NCBI RefSeq assembly: GCF_035918155.1
Contig: NZ_CP109328.1
Coordinates: 124,001-188,000, forward strand
Length of the DNA stretch: 64,000 nt
Direction of reading: 5' to 3'
Source of the DNA: Streptomyces sp. NBC_01591
Lineage (GTDB): Bacteria; Actinomycetota; Actinomycetes; Streptomycetales; Streptomycetaceae
A program made the position numbers and the translations under genes. Positions within the stretch are counted from its first letter, which is position 1, and every line of letters begins with the position of its first letter. The notes beneath the pieces were generated by a model that was not told the origin of the DNA, searched no databases, and was given only the letters and a program-made list of their open reading frames with translations. Below are positions 36,193 to 44,874 of the stretch, piece after piece.

Positions 36193-38148
36193 GTGCGACA
36201 CCCGACCGACAGACCTATCCACACCGCGCCCGGACTCCCCGGCCTCAGCCGCCGCGCGCTGCTCGGAGCTGCCGGCGCCGCAGCGCTGCTGACCGCGCTG
36301 CCCGCCCGCCCCGCCGGCGCCACCGAGGGGACGACCGCCCTGCGGCTCCTCGACCCGCTGCCCCCGGGACTCCCCGACCGCACGCTGTTCGCCCCCGAGG
36401 AGCAGCGGTACGCGCCGTACCTGGTGACCCTCGCGCCGATGGCAAACGACATCGAGGATGCCGACCCGGCCACATACGGCTGGTTCAAGGGCGGCTGGTG
36501 GCGCACGCCGGACGAGCCGTACAACGCCCGGATCCAGGAGCACGTGTACACGCTGAGCTGGTTCTACGCCAACTCCCGGCCCTGGAACCCGTACGCCGGT
36601 GACCCGGCACTGCTGGCCCGCCTCGACGCAGCGCTCCAGCACTATCTGCGCCTGCAGCACGACAACGGCTCATGGCCGGAGTACCGCCCCACCGAATATT
36701 CCAGAGCGGCCACCGGTTTCGGACTCGGGTATCTGAGCAAGACGCTGCAGGTTCTGCGCACGGCCGGGGCCCTGCCCGAGCGGCAGACCGAGATCCGGAC
36801 CGCCGTGCACAGAGCGATGGTGTGGTTCCTCGACCCCGGCAACACCACCGTCTGGCAGAACCCCCTGAGATACACCAACCACTACATCGCCGGCCTCGCA
36901 GGCGCGACTCTGAGTCTGCAACTGGACCCCGATGCCGCTTTGCAGACACGGCTGGCAGAACGCATCACCTTCATCGCAGACCGCGGTCAGAGCCCACAAG
37001 GTTTCTTCTACGAACCACGCGGCATGGATGTCGGCTACAACTTCGATGTCATGCTGCCGGACATGGCCGAGCTCTATCACCTCACCGGCGATCCGGCCAT
37101 GCTCTCCATGGCCCGCAAATTCGCCCCCTGGCTCGGCTACAACCTGGTGTGGGAGCCCGATGGATCGGGCTACTTCACCAACGTCGCCGCCTCCGCCCGC
37201 ACCAGCTCCCTCTCGTACGACGGGGTCATGCTGGAGCCCGACCGCACGCACCTCGGCTCGCTCTTCGTGCCTGAAACACCCGAGCTCGCGGCGTTCTTCA
37301 CCGCCCGTGAGGACCGGGCGGACGCACGCGCCGCCTGGGCGGCGGATCCGAATCCCGTGCCGGTGCTGGAGCGCGGCAAGACCTCCCCGCGCGTCATCGC
37401 GCACGTCCCTTACGGCGATGGGTCCCCGACCCGTGCAGAGAAGAACGACGCGATCTCCGATCTGCCGTACCTGAGGCAGGACAACTTCGTCGAACTCCGC
37501 CGTGACGCCAAACAGGACTTCCTCTTCATCCGGCGCCCCAGCCTCTACCTGGGAACCTTCTTCGGCACCCGAGCCACCAGCCTCGTCCGCTCCGGCCTCA
37601 CCTTCCTGTGGCACCCCGACGCAGGCATGGTCGTGTACTCACTCAACAACGGCGACTCCTGGGCCACCGAGCTCGACGGCGGCCGGCTCGACGCCAACAG
37701 CGACCTGACGGCCGAGTACTTCACCGGTGCGCCCACCGCACGGCCCTGGACCGGCGGCGACCTCTCCCCCGGCGAACCCTTCTGCATCCAGTATCGCACC
37801 CCCGACTCCGCGGTCACCACCGACGTCACTGTCGCCCAGCAGTCCGTGCGTCGCGTCGTGACCGCCGGCTCGGCGGCGAGCGAACTGATCCCGCTCGTGC
37901 TGCACCCGACCGACCAGGTGACCTTCACCGACGGCACGGAGGCGGCCTACGGCAGCGCGACTTCGGCTGCCGCGGACGGCCTTACCGTGCGCCGTGGCGA
38001 CACCACGATCTTGATCCGGTGGGATGCCCCACGCGCCGCCAGCCTCACCAGCGGCCCCACCACGTTCCTGCGCGACGCCACCCGCCGCGCCCACCTACTC
38101 CGCATCCCGCACCCTGGCGCTCTCCACCTGACGATCACGTTCAGCTGA
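36193..38148 (+). CDS. Large exported protein, possible polysaccharide-degrading enzyme
   Basis: 651 residues from a GTG preceded by GAAGGAG. Twin-arginine signal: LSRRALLGAAGAAALLTALP, cleavage near PAGATEG. The first 300 mature residues are helix-rich with repeated Trp/Tyr segments (YGWFKGGWWRTPDEPYNARI, LQHDNGSWPEYRPTEYSRAA, RYTNHYIAGLAGATLSLQL), resembling the (alpha/alpha) toroids of polysaccharide lyases and some glycosidases. The C-terminal part looks beta-rich. I do not recognise the family. As last gene of the operon it probably releases the oligosaccharide that the importer takes up. Confidence 0.7.
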   Translation: MRHPTDRPIHTAPGLPGLSRRALLGAAGAAALLTALPARPAGATEGTTALRLLDPLPPGLPDRTLFAPEEQRYAPYLVTLAPMANDIEDADPATYGWFKGGWWRTPDEPYNARIQEHVYTLSWFYANSRPWNPYAGDPALLARLDAALQHYLRLQHDNGSWPEYRPTEYSRAATGFGLGYLSKTLQVLRTAGALPERQTEIRTAVHRAMVWFLDPGNTTVWQNPLRYTNHYIAGLAGATLSLQLDPDAALQTRLAERITFIADRGQSPQGFFYEPRGMDVGYNFDVMLPDMAELYHLTGDPAMLSMARKFAPWLGYNLVWEPDGSGYFTNVAASARTSSLSYDGVMLEPDRTHLGSLFVPETPELAAFFTAREDRADARAAWAADPNPVPVLERGKTSPRVIAHVPYGDGSPTRAEKNDAISDLPYLRQDNFVELRRDAKQDFLFIRRPSLYLGTFFGTRATSLVRSGLTFLWHPDAGMVVYSLNNGDSWATELDGGRLDANSDLTAEYFTGAPTARPWTGGDLSPGEPFCIQYRTPDSAVTTDVTVAQQSVRRVVTAGSAASELIPLVLHPTDQVTFTDGTEAAYGSATSAAADGLTVRRGDTTILIRWDAPRAASLTSGPTTFLRDATRRAHLLRIPHPGALHLTITFS

Positions 38149-38214
38149 ACCACACCAACGGGACGTCACCGGCGTCCCCGAAAGAATCGGACAGGCATGA
38201 CGATTCGACCGTCT

Positions 38215-38575
38215 CAACGAAAGTCGACGGTTGCGTGGCTGCTATCTCGATGAGTATTCCTGGCATCGGGTGACCCGCTGGCTGCGTAAACGACATCCTC
38301 GTGTCCCGTGGGCATCCTTGTTCCGGCGTTTCCTCCCGGGGAAACGCCGGCCGAAGACGGGATCTCGCTGATCCAACCCCAAAAGGTTCCGGTGGTCCGC
38401 TACCGATATCGGAGGCGGAACATACCGACACCATGGACGCCAATACCGGCAGCCGTCGGCCAACCGGCGGCAAGAGCACGTGGAGAGCCGGATGCTCGGA
38501 GACGGGCACGTCCGGTTCGGCGGGCGGGCGGGCCGGGGAAACGGAACACCAGAAATGGTGTCACCGCGCCCCAGT
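38215..38575 (+). mobile_element. 3' end of a group II intron (RT/maturase tail, domains V-VI)
   Basis: The plus strand encodes YLDEYSWHRVTRWLRKRHPR, then VPWASLFRRFLPG. After a frameshift near 38340 comes AEDGISLIQPQKVPVVRYRY, then RRRNIPTPWT. This is the maturase/X-domain tail of a group II intron reverse transcriptase. It is followed, as expected in an intact intron, by a domain V hairpin at 38485-38518 and a GC-rich domain VI-like stretch. The 5' part of the intron and most of the RT are missing. The 3' boundary falls inside an IS630 transposase relic of opposite orientation. Confidence 0.8.
38485..38518 (+). ncRNA. Group II intron domain V
   Basis: 34 nt starting GAGCCGGATGCTCGGAGA and ending GCACGTCCGGTTC. 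It folds into the canonical domain V: a lower stem GAGCCGGA with TCCGGTTC, a bulge, and an upper stem GCTCG/CGGGC-type capped by a GAGA-like loop. This is the catalytic core hairpin of group II ribozymes. Confidence 0.8.
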
Positions 38576-38578
38576 CCG

Positions 38579-38745
38579 ACCCGACTCATCCACACAGAAC
38601 ACCAATGCCCGTTCGGCGGGTCCAGGTAGAGGCCGACGACATCGTGGACCTTGTCGACGACGTACGGATCGGTCGACAGCTTGAAGGTCTTCTCCGAGCG
38701 GTGCGGCTGTGGGTCGAACGCCCGCCAGATCCGTGACACCGATGA
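38579..38745 (-). pseudogene. IS630-family transposase fragment interrupted by a group II intron
   Basis: Minus strand: SRIWRAFDPQPHRSEKTFKL, then STDPYVVDKVHDVVGLYLDPP, then (frame shifted near 38625) ERALVFCVDESG. These are the helix-turn-helix/linker and the first DDE motif (CVDE) of IS630 transposases. The sequence breaks off right after the catalytic CVDE, where the group II intron 3' end lies. Non-functional. Confidence 0.8.
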
Positions 38746-38794
38746 CTGCGAAAGTCCCCGACACTATGCCGCCCACGCGGGCCTGGTTCGCCCT

Positions 38795-39190
38795 TCAGCC
38801 CCTTTTCATTGTGCAGGGCCCCAGAGCGCCAGACCGTGGCCCCGCTCGCCGGGTAGACGACCATGCAATAGCCTTCTGCGCAGCGCTCCCAGCCATTGCG
38901 CCGCCCGCTGGCCAGGTCCACCGGATCGCCGTCGGCGATGCCCAGTTCGGCCAGGTCTTCGGGGTTGACCATGATGACCGGCGGGCGTAGTGGAAGCAGT
39001 TCGGCAGCCTCGCTGTCCACGACACTGGTCCAGCCGTGCCGCTTTTCGGCCCCTCGGACACGGTCCTGGGCGGCCAGGACCGCGTGGGGGAAACCGGCCT
39101 GTTCCCAGCCGGGACAGCAGCCGATCGCTAGCGCCGGCCGCGTCAGGGTGCGCGGCCTGGGCCCGGCGTACAGGGAGCGCATGGACGGGC
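38795..39190 (-). pseudogene. Molybdopterin oxidoreductase C-terminal fragment
   Basis: The minus strand encodes a piece of a molybdopterin-dinucleotide-binding domain as found in formate dehydrogenase-like enzymes: PPVIMVNPEDLAELGIADGD then PVDLASGR and EGYCMVVYPASGATVW. It lacks the catalytic part and any proper start, and is cut on both sides. Confidence 0.7.
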
Positions 39191-39365
39191 AGAACCGCTT
39201 GGCTGAGACCAGCGGGCGGCGCCAGGGCCTCGTCGAGGGCGGTCTGGGCCGCCTCCACGATTCCCGGATCGGGCACCTGCATCCGGCCGGTCATGCCGAA
39301 CACACCAGTTCGCCGCTCGCCGCGGCCGGGGCCCTCCGGGTGACGCGGCTCTTGATCAACTTGAA

Positions 39366-39385
39366 AAACCGACTCGAAGGTATTT
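39366..39385. promoter_or_regulatory. Operator upstream of TetR gene
   Basis: AAACCGACTCGAAGGTATTT, 13 bp before the TetR start, contains ACCGACTCGAAGGT. The same motif (13 of 14, inverted) precedes the next gene at 40078-40091. It resembles the autoregulatory elements bound by gamma-butyrolactone-receptor-type TetR proteins. Confidence 0.65.
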
Positions 39386-39397
39386 AGTATTGGGGGC

Positions 39398-40015
39398 ATG
39401 GGAAGGCCAGTGGATCAACTGACACCGAAGGGCGCGGCGACGCGCCGGGAGATTCTGCGCGCCGCCGCCCGTGTCTTCGATGCCAAGGGGTACGCCCTGG
39501 CCCGGATGGACGACGTGGTGAGCGAGACCGGCCTCACCAAGGGTGCCGTGTACTTCCACTTCAAGAGCAAGGCCGCCCTGGCCCATGCGGTCGTCGACGA
39601 TCAGAAGCAGGGGATGCTTGCGCATGTGCGCAGGCAGCTCGAGGGGCTCGGAGGGCCGGCTGCGCAGGTACGCGGACTCGTCCCCGTCCTCGTGGACCTC
39701 GTCATCGCCGAACCCGCGGGATGGTCCGTCGTGCGGCTCGACCGCGAGCTCACCACCGAGTCACCGCAGGAACGCGCTCAGGTGTCCGTTCTCGCGGAGT
39801 GGGTCGGCCTGGTCGAAGAACTCCTTCTGGCCGGCGCCCGCGCGGGCGACCTGCACCTTCCGGCCGACGCCCACGTGCTGGCGACCGTATTCGTGGGCGC
39901 GTTCGACGGGCTGAAGGGCGTCCTCGAGGCCACGGGGCGCGCCACTCCCGAAGAGCTGCGCCGTGCAGCAGGCGCTCTCGCCGAAGTCATTGAGGCGACC
40001 ATCGAAGCTCACTGA
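39398..40015 (+). CDS. TetR-family regulator, gamma-butyrolactone-receptor-like
   Basis: 205 residues. The HTH region RREILRAAARVFDAKGYALA, then MDDVVSETGLTKGAVYFHFK and SKAALAHAVVDDQ, is close in pattern to ScbR/ArpA-type receptors (GA-YFHF-SK). The ligand domain (about 70-205) is not diagnostic. It lies 88 bp upstream of a short-chain dehydrogenase, and both promoters hold the same 14-bp element, so it probably represses itself and the dehydrogenase. The ligand could be a signalling lactone or a toxic compound; sequence alone does not tell. Confidence 0.88.
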   Translation: MGRPVDQLTPKGAATRREILRAAARVFDAKGYALARMDDVVSETGLTKGAVYFHFKSKAALAHAVVDDQKQGMLAHVRRQLEGLGGPAAQVRGLVPVLVDLVIAEPAGWSVVRLDRELTTESPQERAQVSVLAEWVGLVEELLLAGARAGDLHLPADAHVLATVFVGAFDGLKGVLEATGRATPEELRRAAGALAEVIEATIEAH

Positions 40016-40077
40016 ACGCGGGCAGGCCGGACATCACGCACGTCGGCCACGTCGGCCTTTTCATCGCCAAGAAAAAA

Positions 40078-40091
40078 ACCTTCAAGTCGGT
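40078..40091. promoter_or_regulatory. Operator upstream of the dehydrogenase
   Basis: ACCTTCAAGTCGGT is the inverse complement, with one change, of ACCGACTCGAAGGT upstream of the TetR gene. It ends 12 bp before the ATG at 40104, overlapping the likely promoter. Confidence 0.65.
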
Positions 40092-40103
40092 ATGGAGACA
40101 GAC

Positions 40104-40898
40104 ATGAACTACTCGGACACTCTCACCTCCCAGCTGGCCGTCGTCACCGGCGCTTCGTCAGGGATCGGCGCCGAGTTCGCCCGACAGCTGGCCGCCCGCG
40201 GTGTGGACCTGGTCCTCGTCGCCCGTTCGAAAGACAAGCTGGAGGAGCTCGCCTCGACCCTGCGGACCAAGCACGGCGTGACCGTCAGACCCATCGCCCT
40301 CGACCTCTCCCTGCCCGACTCCTCCGAGACCCTCGCGCGCACGCTCGACAAGCAGGGCGTCGTGGTGGACATCCTCATCAACAACGCCGGCTTCGCTTCC
40401 CACGGCGACCTCGCCGAGGCCGACCCCGGCCACATGGCGTCCCAGGTGCAGCTCAACGTCGGCACGCTCGTCGGCAACACCACCCGGCTCCTGCCCGGCA
40501 TGGTCGAGCGCGGGCGCGGCACCGTCATCAACGTCGCCAGCACGGCCGGATTCCAGGCGGTGCCGCACATGGCGGTGTACTCCGCGACGAAGGCATTCGT
40601 CCTGTCCTTCACGCGTTCCCTCTGGGGCGAGACCCGCGGCACCGGTGTGACCGTCCTCGGGATCTGCCCGGGCGCCACCGACACCCCGTTCTTCGACGTG
40701 GCCGGTGACAACGCGTCGGTCGGCAGCCGGCGCACACCGCAGCAGGTCGTCGCCACAGCACTCGCGGCGCTCGGCGGACGCAAGGCGACCGTCGTCGACG
40801 GCGCCGGCAATGCCCTGGTGTCACGCGTCGTCAGCCGCCTGGTACCCGAGCGCCCCCTGATCCGCATCGCCGAACGCAGCGTACGCCCCAGCGCGTGA
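40104..40898 (+). CDS. Short-chain dehydrogenase/reductase
   Basis: 264 residues. ATG 40104 is favoured over 40092 because GGAG sits 6 bp upstream. NAD(P)-binding VVTGASSGIGAEFARQLAAR, NNAGF, catalytic Ser in NVASTAGF and YxxxK as YSATKAF are all present. It reduces or oxidises a carbonyl/alcohol, possibly of a lipid or lactone. It shares an operator with the upstream TetR gene and is probably its main target. Confidence 0.92.
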   Translation: MNYSDTLTSQLAVVTGASSGIGAEFARQLAARGVDLVLVARSKDKLEELASTLRTKHGVTVRPIALDLSLPDSSETLARTLDKQGVVVDILINNAGFASHGDLAEADPGHMASQVQLNVGTLVGNTTRLLPGMVERGRGTVINVASTAGFQAVPHMAVYSATKAFVLSFTRSLWGETRGTGVTVLGICPGATDTPFFDVAGDNASVGSRRTPQQVVATALAALGGRKATVVDGAGNALVSRVVSRLVPERPLIRIAERSVRPSA

Positions 40899-40974
40899 AA
40901 GGCCCGCTGGCGAACCGTGAACGCAACGTCGTCGTCCAGGGCGAAGACCTCGGACGGTGGGTGAGTGCGCAGCG

Positions 40975-41838
40975 GGGCGTTGTCACGTTGGTGCGGTGTT
41001 GATCGATTGAGGGCGCGTCAGGGTGTGTAGGGGTCGGGTGGGGGCCTGGCTTACGCTGCGATGGGCTGGTCGGTGGCGCCGGTGATCTCGTCCCAGATGG
41101 TGAAGCGGGTGGTCATCTCGGTGCGGTATTGGGTGGCGGTCATCAGGTGGCGGCGTGGTCGGAAGTGCGGTGAGATGCCGCTGAACGCGGACAGGAACCG
41201 CTGGGCCCCGCCGGTACTGCGGAAGCCCTTCATCGCGCGTTCGTGCTGCCTCGTCGGCTGATGGCTGTTCTCGGCCCGGTTGTTCAGACCCTTGTGGGCG
41301 CGGTGTTCTACGGAGGGCATGACCTCGCGGTGGGCCGCGCCGTAGGAGCGGAGCTTGTCGGTGACGATCACCCTCGGCACCGAGCAGGTCTTCTTGAGCA
41401 GTTTGTGGAAGAACCGCCTGGCCGCAGCCTTGTCCCTTCGGCCCTGGACCAAAATGTCGAGCACGTTGCCATCGGCGTCGACGGCCCGCCACAGGTACTT
41501 CAGCTCACCGTTGATCCTGAGGAAGACCTCGTCCAGGTGCCACTTGTCACCCGGCTGCACACGCCGGCGGCCCAGGCCGTTGGCGTAGGCCTGCCCGAAC
41601 TTCGTACACCAGCGGCGGACCGTCTCGTGGGAGACGATCACGCCGCGCTCGAGCATCAGCTCCTCGACCTCGCGGAACGACAGCGGGAAACGGAAGTACA
41701 GCCACACGCAGTGCGCAATGATCTCCACCGGTTACCGGTGCCCCTTGTACGACGGCGGCGCGCTGTCCACGGACGCCCCCTCCCAGCACGACCAACCAGA
41801 AGATCATCCCAGGCCGGTCAGTCAACGTGACAGTGCCC
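40975..41838 (-). mobile_element. IS6-family insertion sequence
   Basis: Terminal inverted repeats of about 16 bp: GGGCGTTGTCACGTTG at the left (about 40976-40991) against the complement of CAACGTGACAGTGCCC at 41823-41838 (two mismatches). One transposase gene, minus strand, with an early nonsense codon. No target duplication was read. Confidence 0.8.
41051..41770 (-). pseudogene. IS6-family transposase with nonsense codon at position 13
   Basis: Starting at GTG 41770 the frame reads VDSAPPSYKGHR, then TAA (41732-41734), then PVEIIAHCVWLYFRFPLSFR as in intact IS6 enzymes, where the codon is normally Tyr (TAC). The rest is complete: DDE motif with WHLDEVFLRI, PRVIVTDKLRSYGAA and RAENSHQPTRQHERAM, ending at 41051. 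A GTG directly after the stop (41728) could restart translation of a 225-residue protein lacking only the N-terminal arm. Activity is therefore doubtful rather than excluded. Confidence 0.88.
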
Positions 41839-41886
41839 GGGCGAGGGCTTCACGGTGGGTGATCACGACGACAGCGCGCTCGGTTG

Positions 41887-42144
41887 TCAGTCGGCCACGG
41901 TGTGCAACGCCTCAGATGCGGTCTCCTGGTCGTCGTGCTCGTAGTTGGCGAGGGCCAGACCGATAGCGAAGAAGGTCGGCGCCCACTCGCCGACGAAGAT
42001 GCCCCAGTGATCTGCACGCCCCGTCCGGCACTCCGCTTTCAACGACCCGGCCCACGAGGCAACGGCCAGACCGACGGAAAGGAAGCCGGCGCAGTACGCG
42101 TGCTCGGACTTCAGGCCCTTCTCGTGCAGCACTTTGATGATCAT
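41887..42144 (-). CDS. Small membrane protein (85 aa), unknown
   Basis: Starts at ATG 42144 (MIIKVLHEKGLKSEHAYCAG). It has two hydrophobic stretches, CAGFLSVGLAVASWAGSL and WGIFVGEWAPTFFAIGLALA, then a charged tail (NYEHDDQET). Two membrane helices are likely. I do not know its role; proteins like it occur in Streptomyces accessory regions. The longer open frame upstream is the relic of another gene. Confidence 0.6.
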   Translation of the reverse strand: MIIKVLHEKGLKSEHAYCAGFLSVGLAVASWAGSLKAECRTGRADHWGIFVGEWAPTFFAIGLALANYEHDDQETASEALHTVAD

Positions 42145-42429
42145 GGCTCTCCCGAGAGTCAGATGGCCCCCATCCACCGTCGCGCAGGAAACCGTCCGCT
42201 GCACCTGGGGCAGGCGGTCACTGAAAACCGGGCCCGAATCCCAAGACACCCAAGGACATCGGCGCCTGGCTCGACTCGTGGCCGATCCCGTTTCCCTCGC
42301 CCGAAACAGCAGCCGGTGAGGGCGAGTGGGGCGGTCTCCTTCGCTCGGCGAACCTGAGGCGCGTGTCGTGATGTGCCACCACCACACGTGGACGGCTCCG
42401 TGGTGGCCGAGCAGGTCGATCGCGCACCA

Positions 42430-42670
42430 AGTAGTCTCCAAGCAGCTGTACTTGTACCTGTACCGAACACCGCCGTGGCGGCTGCAAGTACCGCGGAACG
42501 TCTTCGAGGAGCTGTAGGCCCCGTCCTTGCATTGGGCGGTGACACCCGCCGGGGTGCGCGCTGCCGGCCTTGCACACGCCGGTGGCGCGGGGCGCGCACG
42601 CGGCCGTCGCCTCGGCCTGAACAGCCGGGACCAGGAGCGCGGCGGCGACGGCGAACGCGGTGCCCCCCAC
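42430..42670 (-). pseudogene. DUF3761-like secreted protein, frameshifted
   Basis: One minus-strand frame gives a signal peptide (GGTAFAVAAALLVPAVQAEA). A second frame continues with AQCKDGAYSSSKTFRGTCSR then HGGV, the signature of the small DUF3761 family. At least one frameshift near 42540 separates them, and the end is degenerate. Confidence 0.6.
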
Positions 42671-42772
42671 GCCCTGACGACGCGGAGCAATCTCGCTTTC
42701 TGGCGGGGGGTGCCTCTATGTTCTTCGTCAACCCCAAGGTGCCGGTTCTGGGGTGGTTTGCCGGGGTGGGGT

Positions 42773-43180
42773 TCATGCGGTTGCTGGGGTGTTGGTTCGG
42801 GGTTCGCGGGGCTCGTAGAAGGTGCCGTCTCGGAGCATGGCGAACAGGACGCTGATGCGTTGGCGTGCGAGGCGGAGGAGGGCCTGTGTGTGGGTCTTGC
42901 CGCGGGCGCGTTGTTTGTCGTAGTAGGTGCGGGAGACGGGATCGGCGTTCATGCAGGCGAAGGCGGAGAGGAACATGGCGCGTTTGAGCTGCCGGTTTCC
43001 TCCTCGGGGTGCGTGTTCGCCGTGGATCGATATGCCTGACTGCTTGGTGGTGGGGGCGAGGCCGGCGTAGGAGGCGAGGTGGGCGGCGGTGGGGAAGCCG
43101 GTGCCGTCGCCGACGGTGGTCAGCAGGACTGCGGCGGTCCTGACGCCGACTCCGGGCATCGAGGTCAGGACCGGGGAAAG
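42773..43180 (-). pseudogene. IS110-A transposase, C-terminal piece
   Basis: About 136 residues: LSPVLTSMPGVGVRTAAVLL, GGNRQLKRAMFLSAFACMNA, RLARQRISVLFAMLRDGTFY, ending EPRTNTPATA. It has no start codon of its own and is the missing second half of the gene at 44875-45686. Confidence 0.88.
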
Positions 43181-43203
43181 AGACATCCGATGCAGTTGAT
43201 CTG

Positions 43204-44445
43204 TCAAGCGGCGATGGTGAGTTGTGGGGTTGACGGTGCGGGGAACGCGGCGAGCTCGTCATAGCGGGTTCGCTTGGTAAGGCAGTGGTGGAGGCAGCCG
43301 AGCATGCGGTTGAAGAGGTTGCGCTGAGCGGCGGTGTGACGGTCTCCATCGGCTCGCCGCCGGTCGTAGTGGGCCCGGGCTCCGGGTGAAGCGGTCAGGC
43401 TGGCGAAGGCCCAGACATAGCCGACCGAGGCCAGACGCTGGTTCTTGACCCGTCGGGCCATGACCGCGAGGCTCCTGCCGGACGCCCGGGTGACCGGTGC
43501 GGCTCCGGCGAAGGCCTTGAGCCCTCTAGCGTCGGTGAAGCGGGATCGGTCGTCACCGATCTCGGCGAGCACCCGGGCGCCGGTGAGAGCCCCGAGCCCT
43601 GGAAAGCTGGTGATGACCTCGGCGTCCGGGTGCGTGTCAAAAGACTCCACCGTCGCTTCGGCGAGGTCGTCGACACTGGTGCAGGCGGCATCAAGTTGTC
43701 TGAGCAGGGCGATGGCCTGGCGGCCCATGGCCTGCTCGACCTGCGGAGGCTGGCGCATCTGCGGGATGCGCAGTGCGTCTCGGAGCCGTTCGGCTTCCGC
43801 CTCGATGCCGCGTTGGCGGCCGGCCCTTTTCAGGAGCGAGCGCAGCTGGACGCGGGTGAGCCTGGCCGCCTGTTCGGGTGTGGGGGCCGCGGCCAGGAGG
43901 ACGCGGGCGACGTTGCTGCTGATTCCTTCGCGGTTGTGCTGGAAGGTCGCGAGGAAGCCGGGGAAGCATTCGCGCAGGTGGGAGCGGAGTTTGTTGCCCG
44001 CTTGGGTGCGGTCCCAGACCGCGTCCTGCTGAGCGCGGGCCAGGACGGCTATAGCGCGGGCGAGTTCGCTGTCGTCGGGCAGCGGCCGGTGGGCGGCCTT
44101 GTCCGTGCGCAAGATGTTCGCGAGCACCATGGCGTCGAGGTGGTCGGACTTCTTGCGGGTGACCGTATGCCGGTCGCGGTAGCGTGCGGCGGCCATCGGG
44201 TTGATCGCGTAGACGGGCCGGCCGGTGGCTCGCAGGCAGGCCACAAGGAGGCCGCGGGAGGTCTCGATCGCGACAGGAATCAGGGTGTTCGCGCTGTCGC
44301 CGTGAGCGGTGAGGAGACTGAGGAGCTGGTGCAGGCCCTCGAGGTCGTCGTTGATTCGGGCCCTGGATAACAAGGTGCCCTCGTGGTCGATCAGAGCGAC
44401 ATCGTGGTGGTCGCTGGCCCAGTCGATTCCGCAGGTGACGGTCAT
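43204..44445 (-). CDS. IS110-family transposase, intact (element B)
   Basis: 413 residues from ATG 44445. N-terminal RuvC-like DEDD domain: VTCGIDWASDHHDVALID, IPVAIETSRGLLVACL, and RKKSDHLDAMVLANILRTD with the last Asp residues. C-terminal Tnp domain: ITSFPGLGALTGARVLAEIG and KAFAGAAPVTRASGRS with the serine thought to attack DNA. Full length for the family. IS110 recombinases work with a structured RNA encoded in the element's non-coding end. Confidence 0.94.
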   Translation of the reverse strand: MTVTCGIDWASDHHDVALIDHEGTLLSRARINDDLEGLHQLLSLLTAHGDSANTLIPVAIETSRGLLVACLRATGRPVYAINPMAAARYRDRHTVTRKKSDHLDAMVLANILRTDKAAHRPLPDDSELARAIAVLARAQQDAVWDRTQAGNKLRSHLRECFPGFLATFQHNREGISSNVARVLLAAAPTPEQAARLTRVQLRSLLKRAGRQRGIEAEAERLRDALRIPQMRQPPQVEQAMGRQAIALLRQLDAACTSVDDLAEATVESFDTHPDAEVITSFPGLGALTGARVLAEIGDDRSRFTDARGLKAFAGAAPVTRASGRSLAVMARRVKNQRLASVGYVWAFASLTASPGARAHYDRRRADGDRHTAAQRNLFNRMLGCLHHCLTKRTRYDELAAFPAPSTPQLTIAA

Positions 44446-44874
44446 CGTGGCGTGTTCGTCCTCTCGGTCTGGGGTGTCCTGCTGGTCGCAGCCGTGCGGG
44501 GGCACGCGTCTCCCTAATGGAAGGGCTCGATGGCCCTGCATCCGATTAGCCGTTCGTGACCCCAGCGACTCACAGGGCCCTCGGTCTGCTCCAGAGCTCG
44601 GCGGCTCCAGGCGTGGTGAGAGGTGACCCCTGTGGGCGGCTCGGACCACAAACTTCAACGATCCGATCATCGGACTGGATGCGGTGGGGTACGGACTCGT
44701 GACGCTGGACGGCACCGGAGGCCGACTCTTGACCAAGGGATCCAAGTCCCTGGGGGTGTGCGCGGCTTCTCCGGCACCGACCACCGTCACGAGGGTGATG
44801 CGGGGCCCGCAGTCTCTTTCAAGGCGTCGACGGGCCGGGGTGGGCCTGGCGGTGCCCCGCATCACTGCCCATTA
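44446..44874 (-). other. Non-coding end of IS110-B, candidate bridge-RNA region
   Basis: About 430 bp upstream of the transposase start and inside the element carry no recognised gene. In IS110-group elements this position encodes the bridge (seek) RNA that guides target and donor recognition. I cannot fold it here; the call rests on position and family. Confidence 0.45.

Larger units (their letters stand above)
43181..44874 (-). mobile_element. IS110-family element B, inserted in element A
   Basis: An apparently complete IS110 element of about 1.69 kb, with a transposase gene and a long non-coding stretch upstream of it (44446-44874). It interrupts element A between the codons for EAHP and LSPVL. 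No inverted repeats or target duplication are evident, as is normal for IS110. Confidence 0.82.

Noticed and set aside
38211..38230. GTCTCAACGAAAGTCGACGG as a seventh copy of the 15.5-kb repeat
   Set aside because: It lacks the conserved CCAGTCG end and falls inside the intron-encoded maturase relic; similarity is probably chance.
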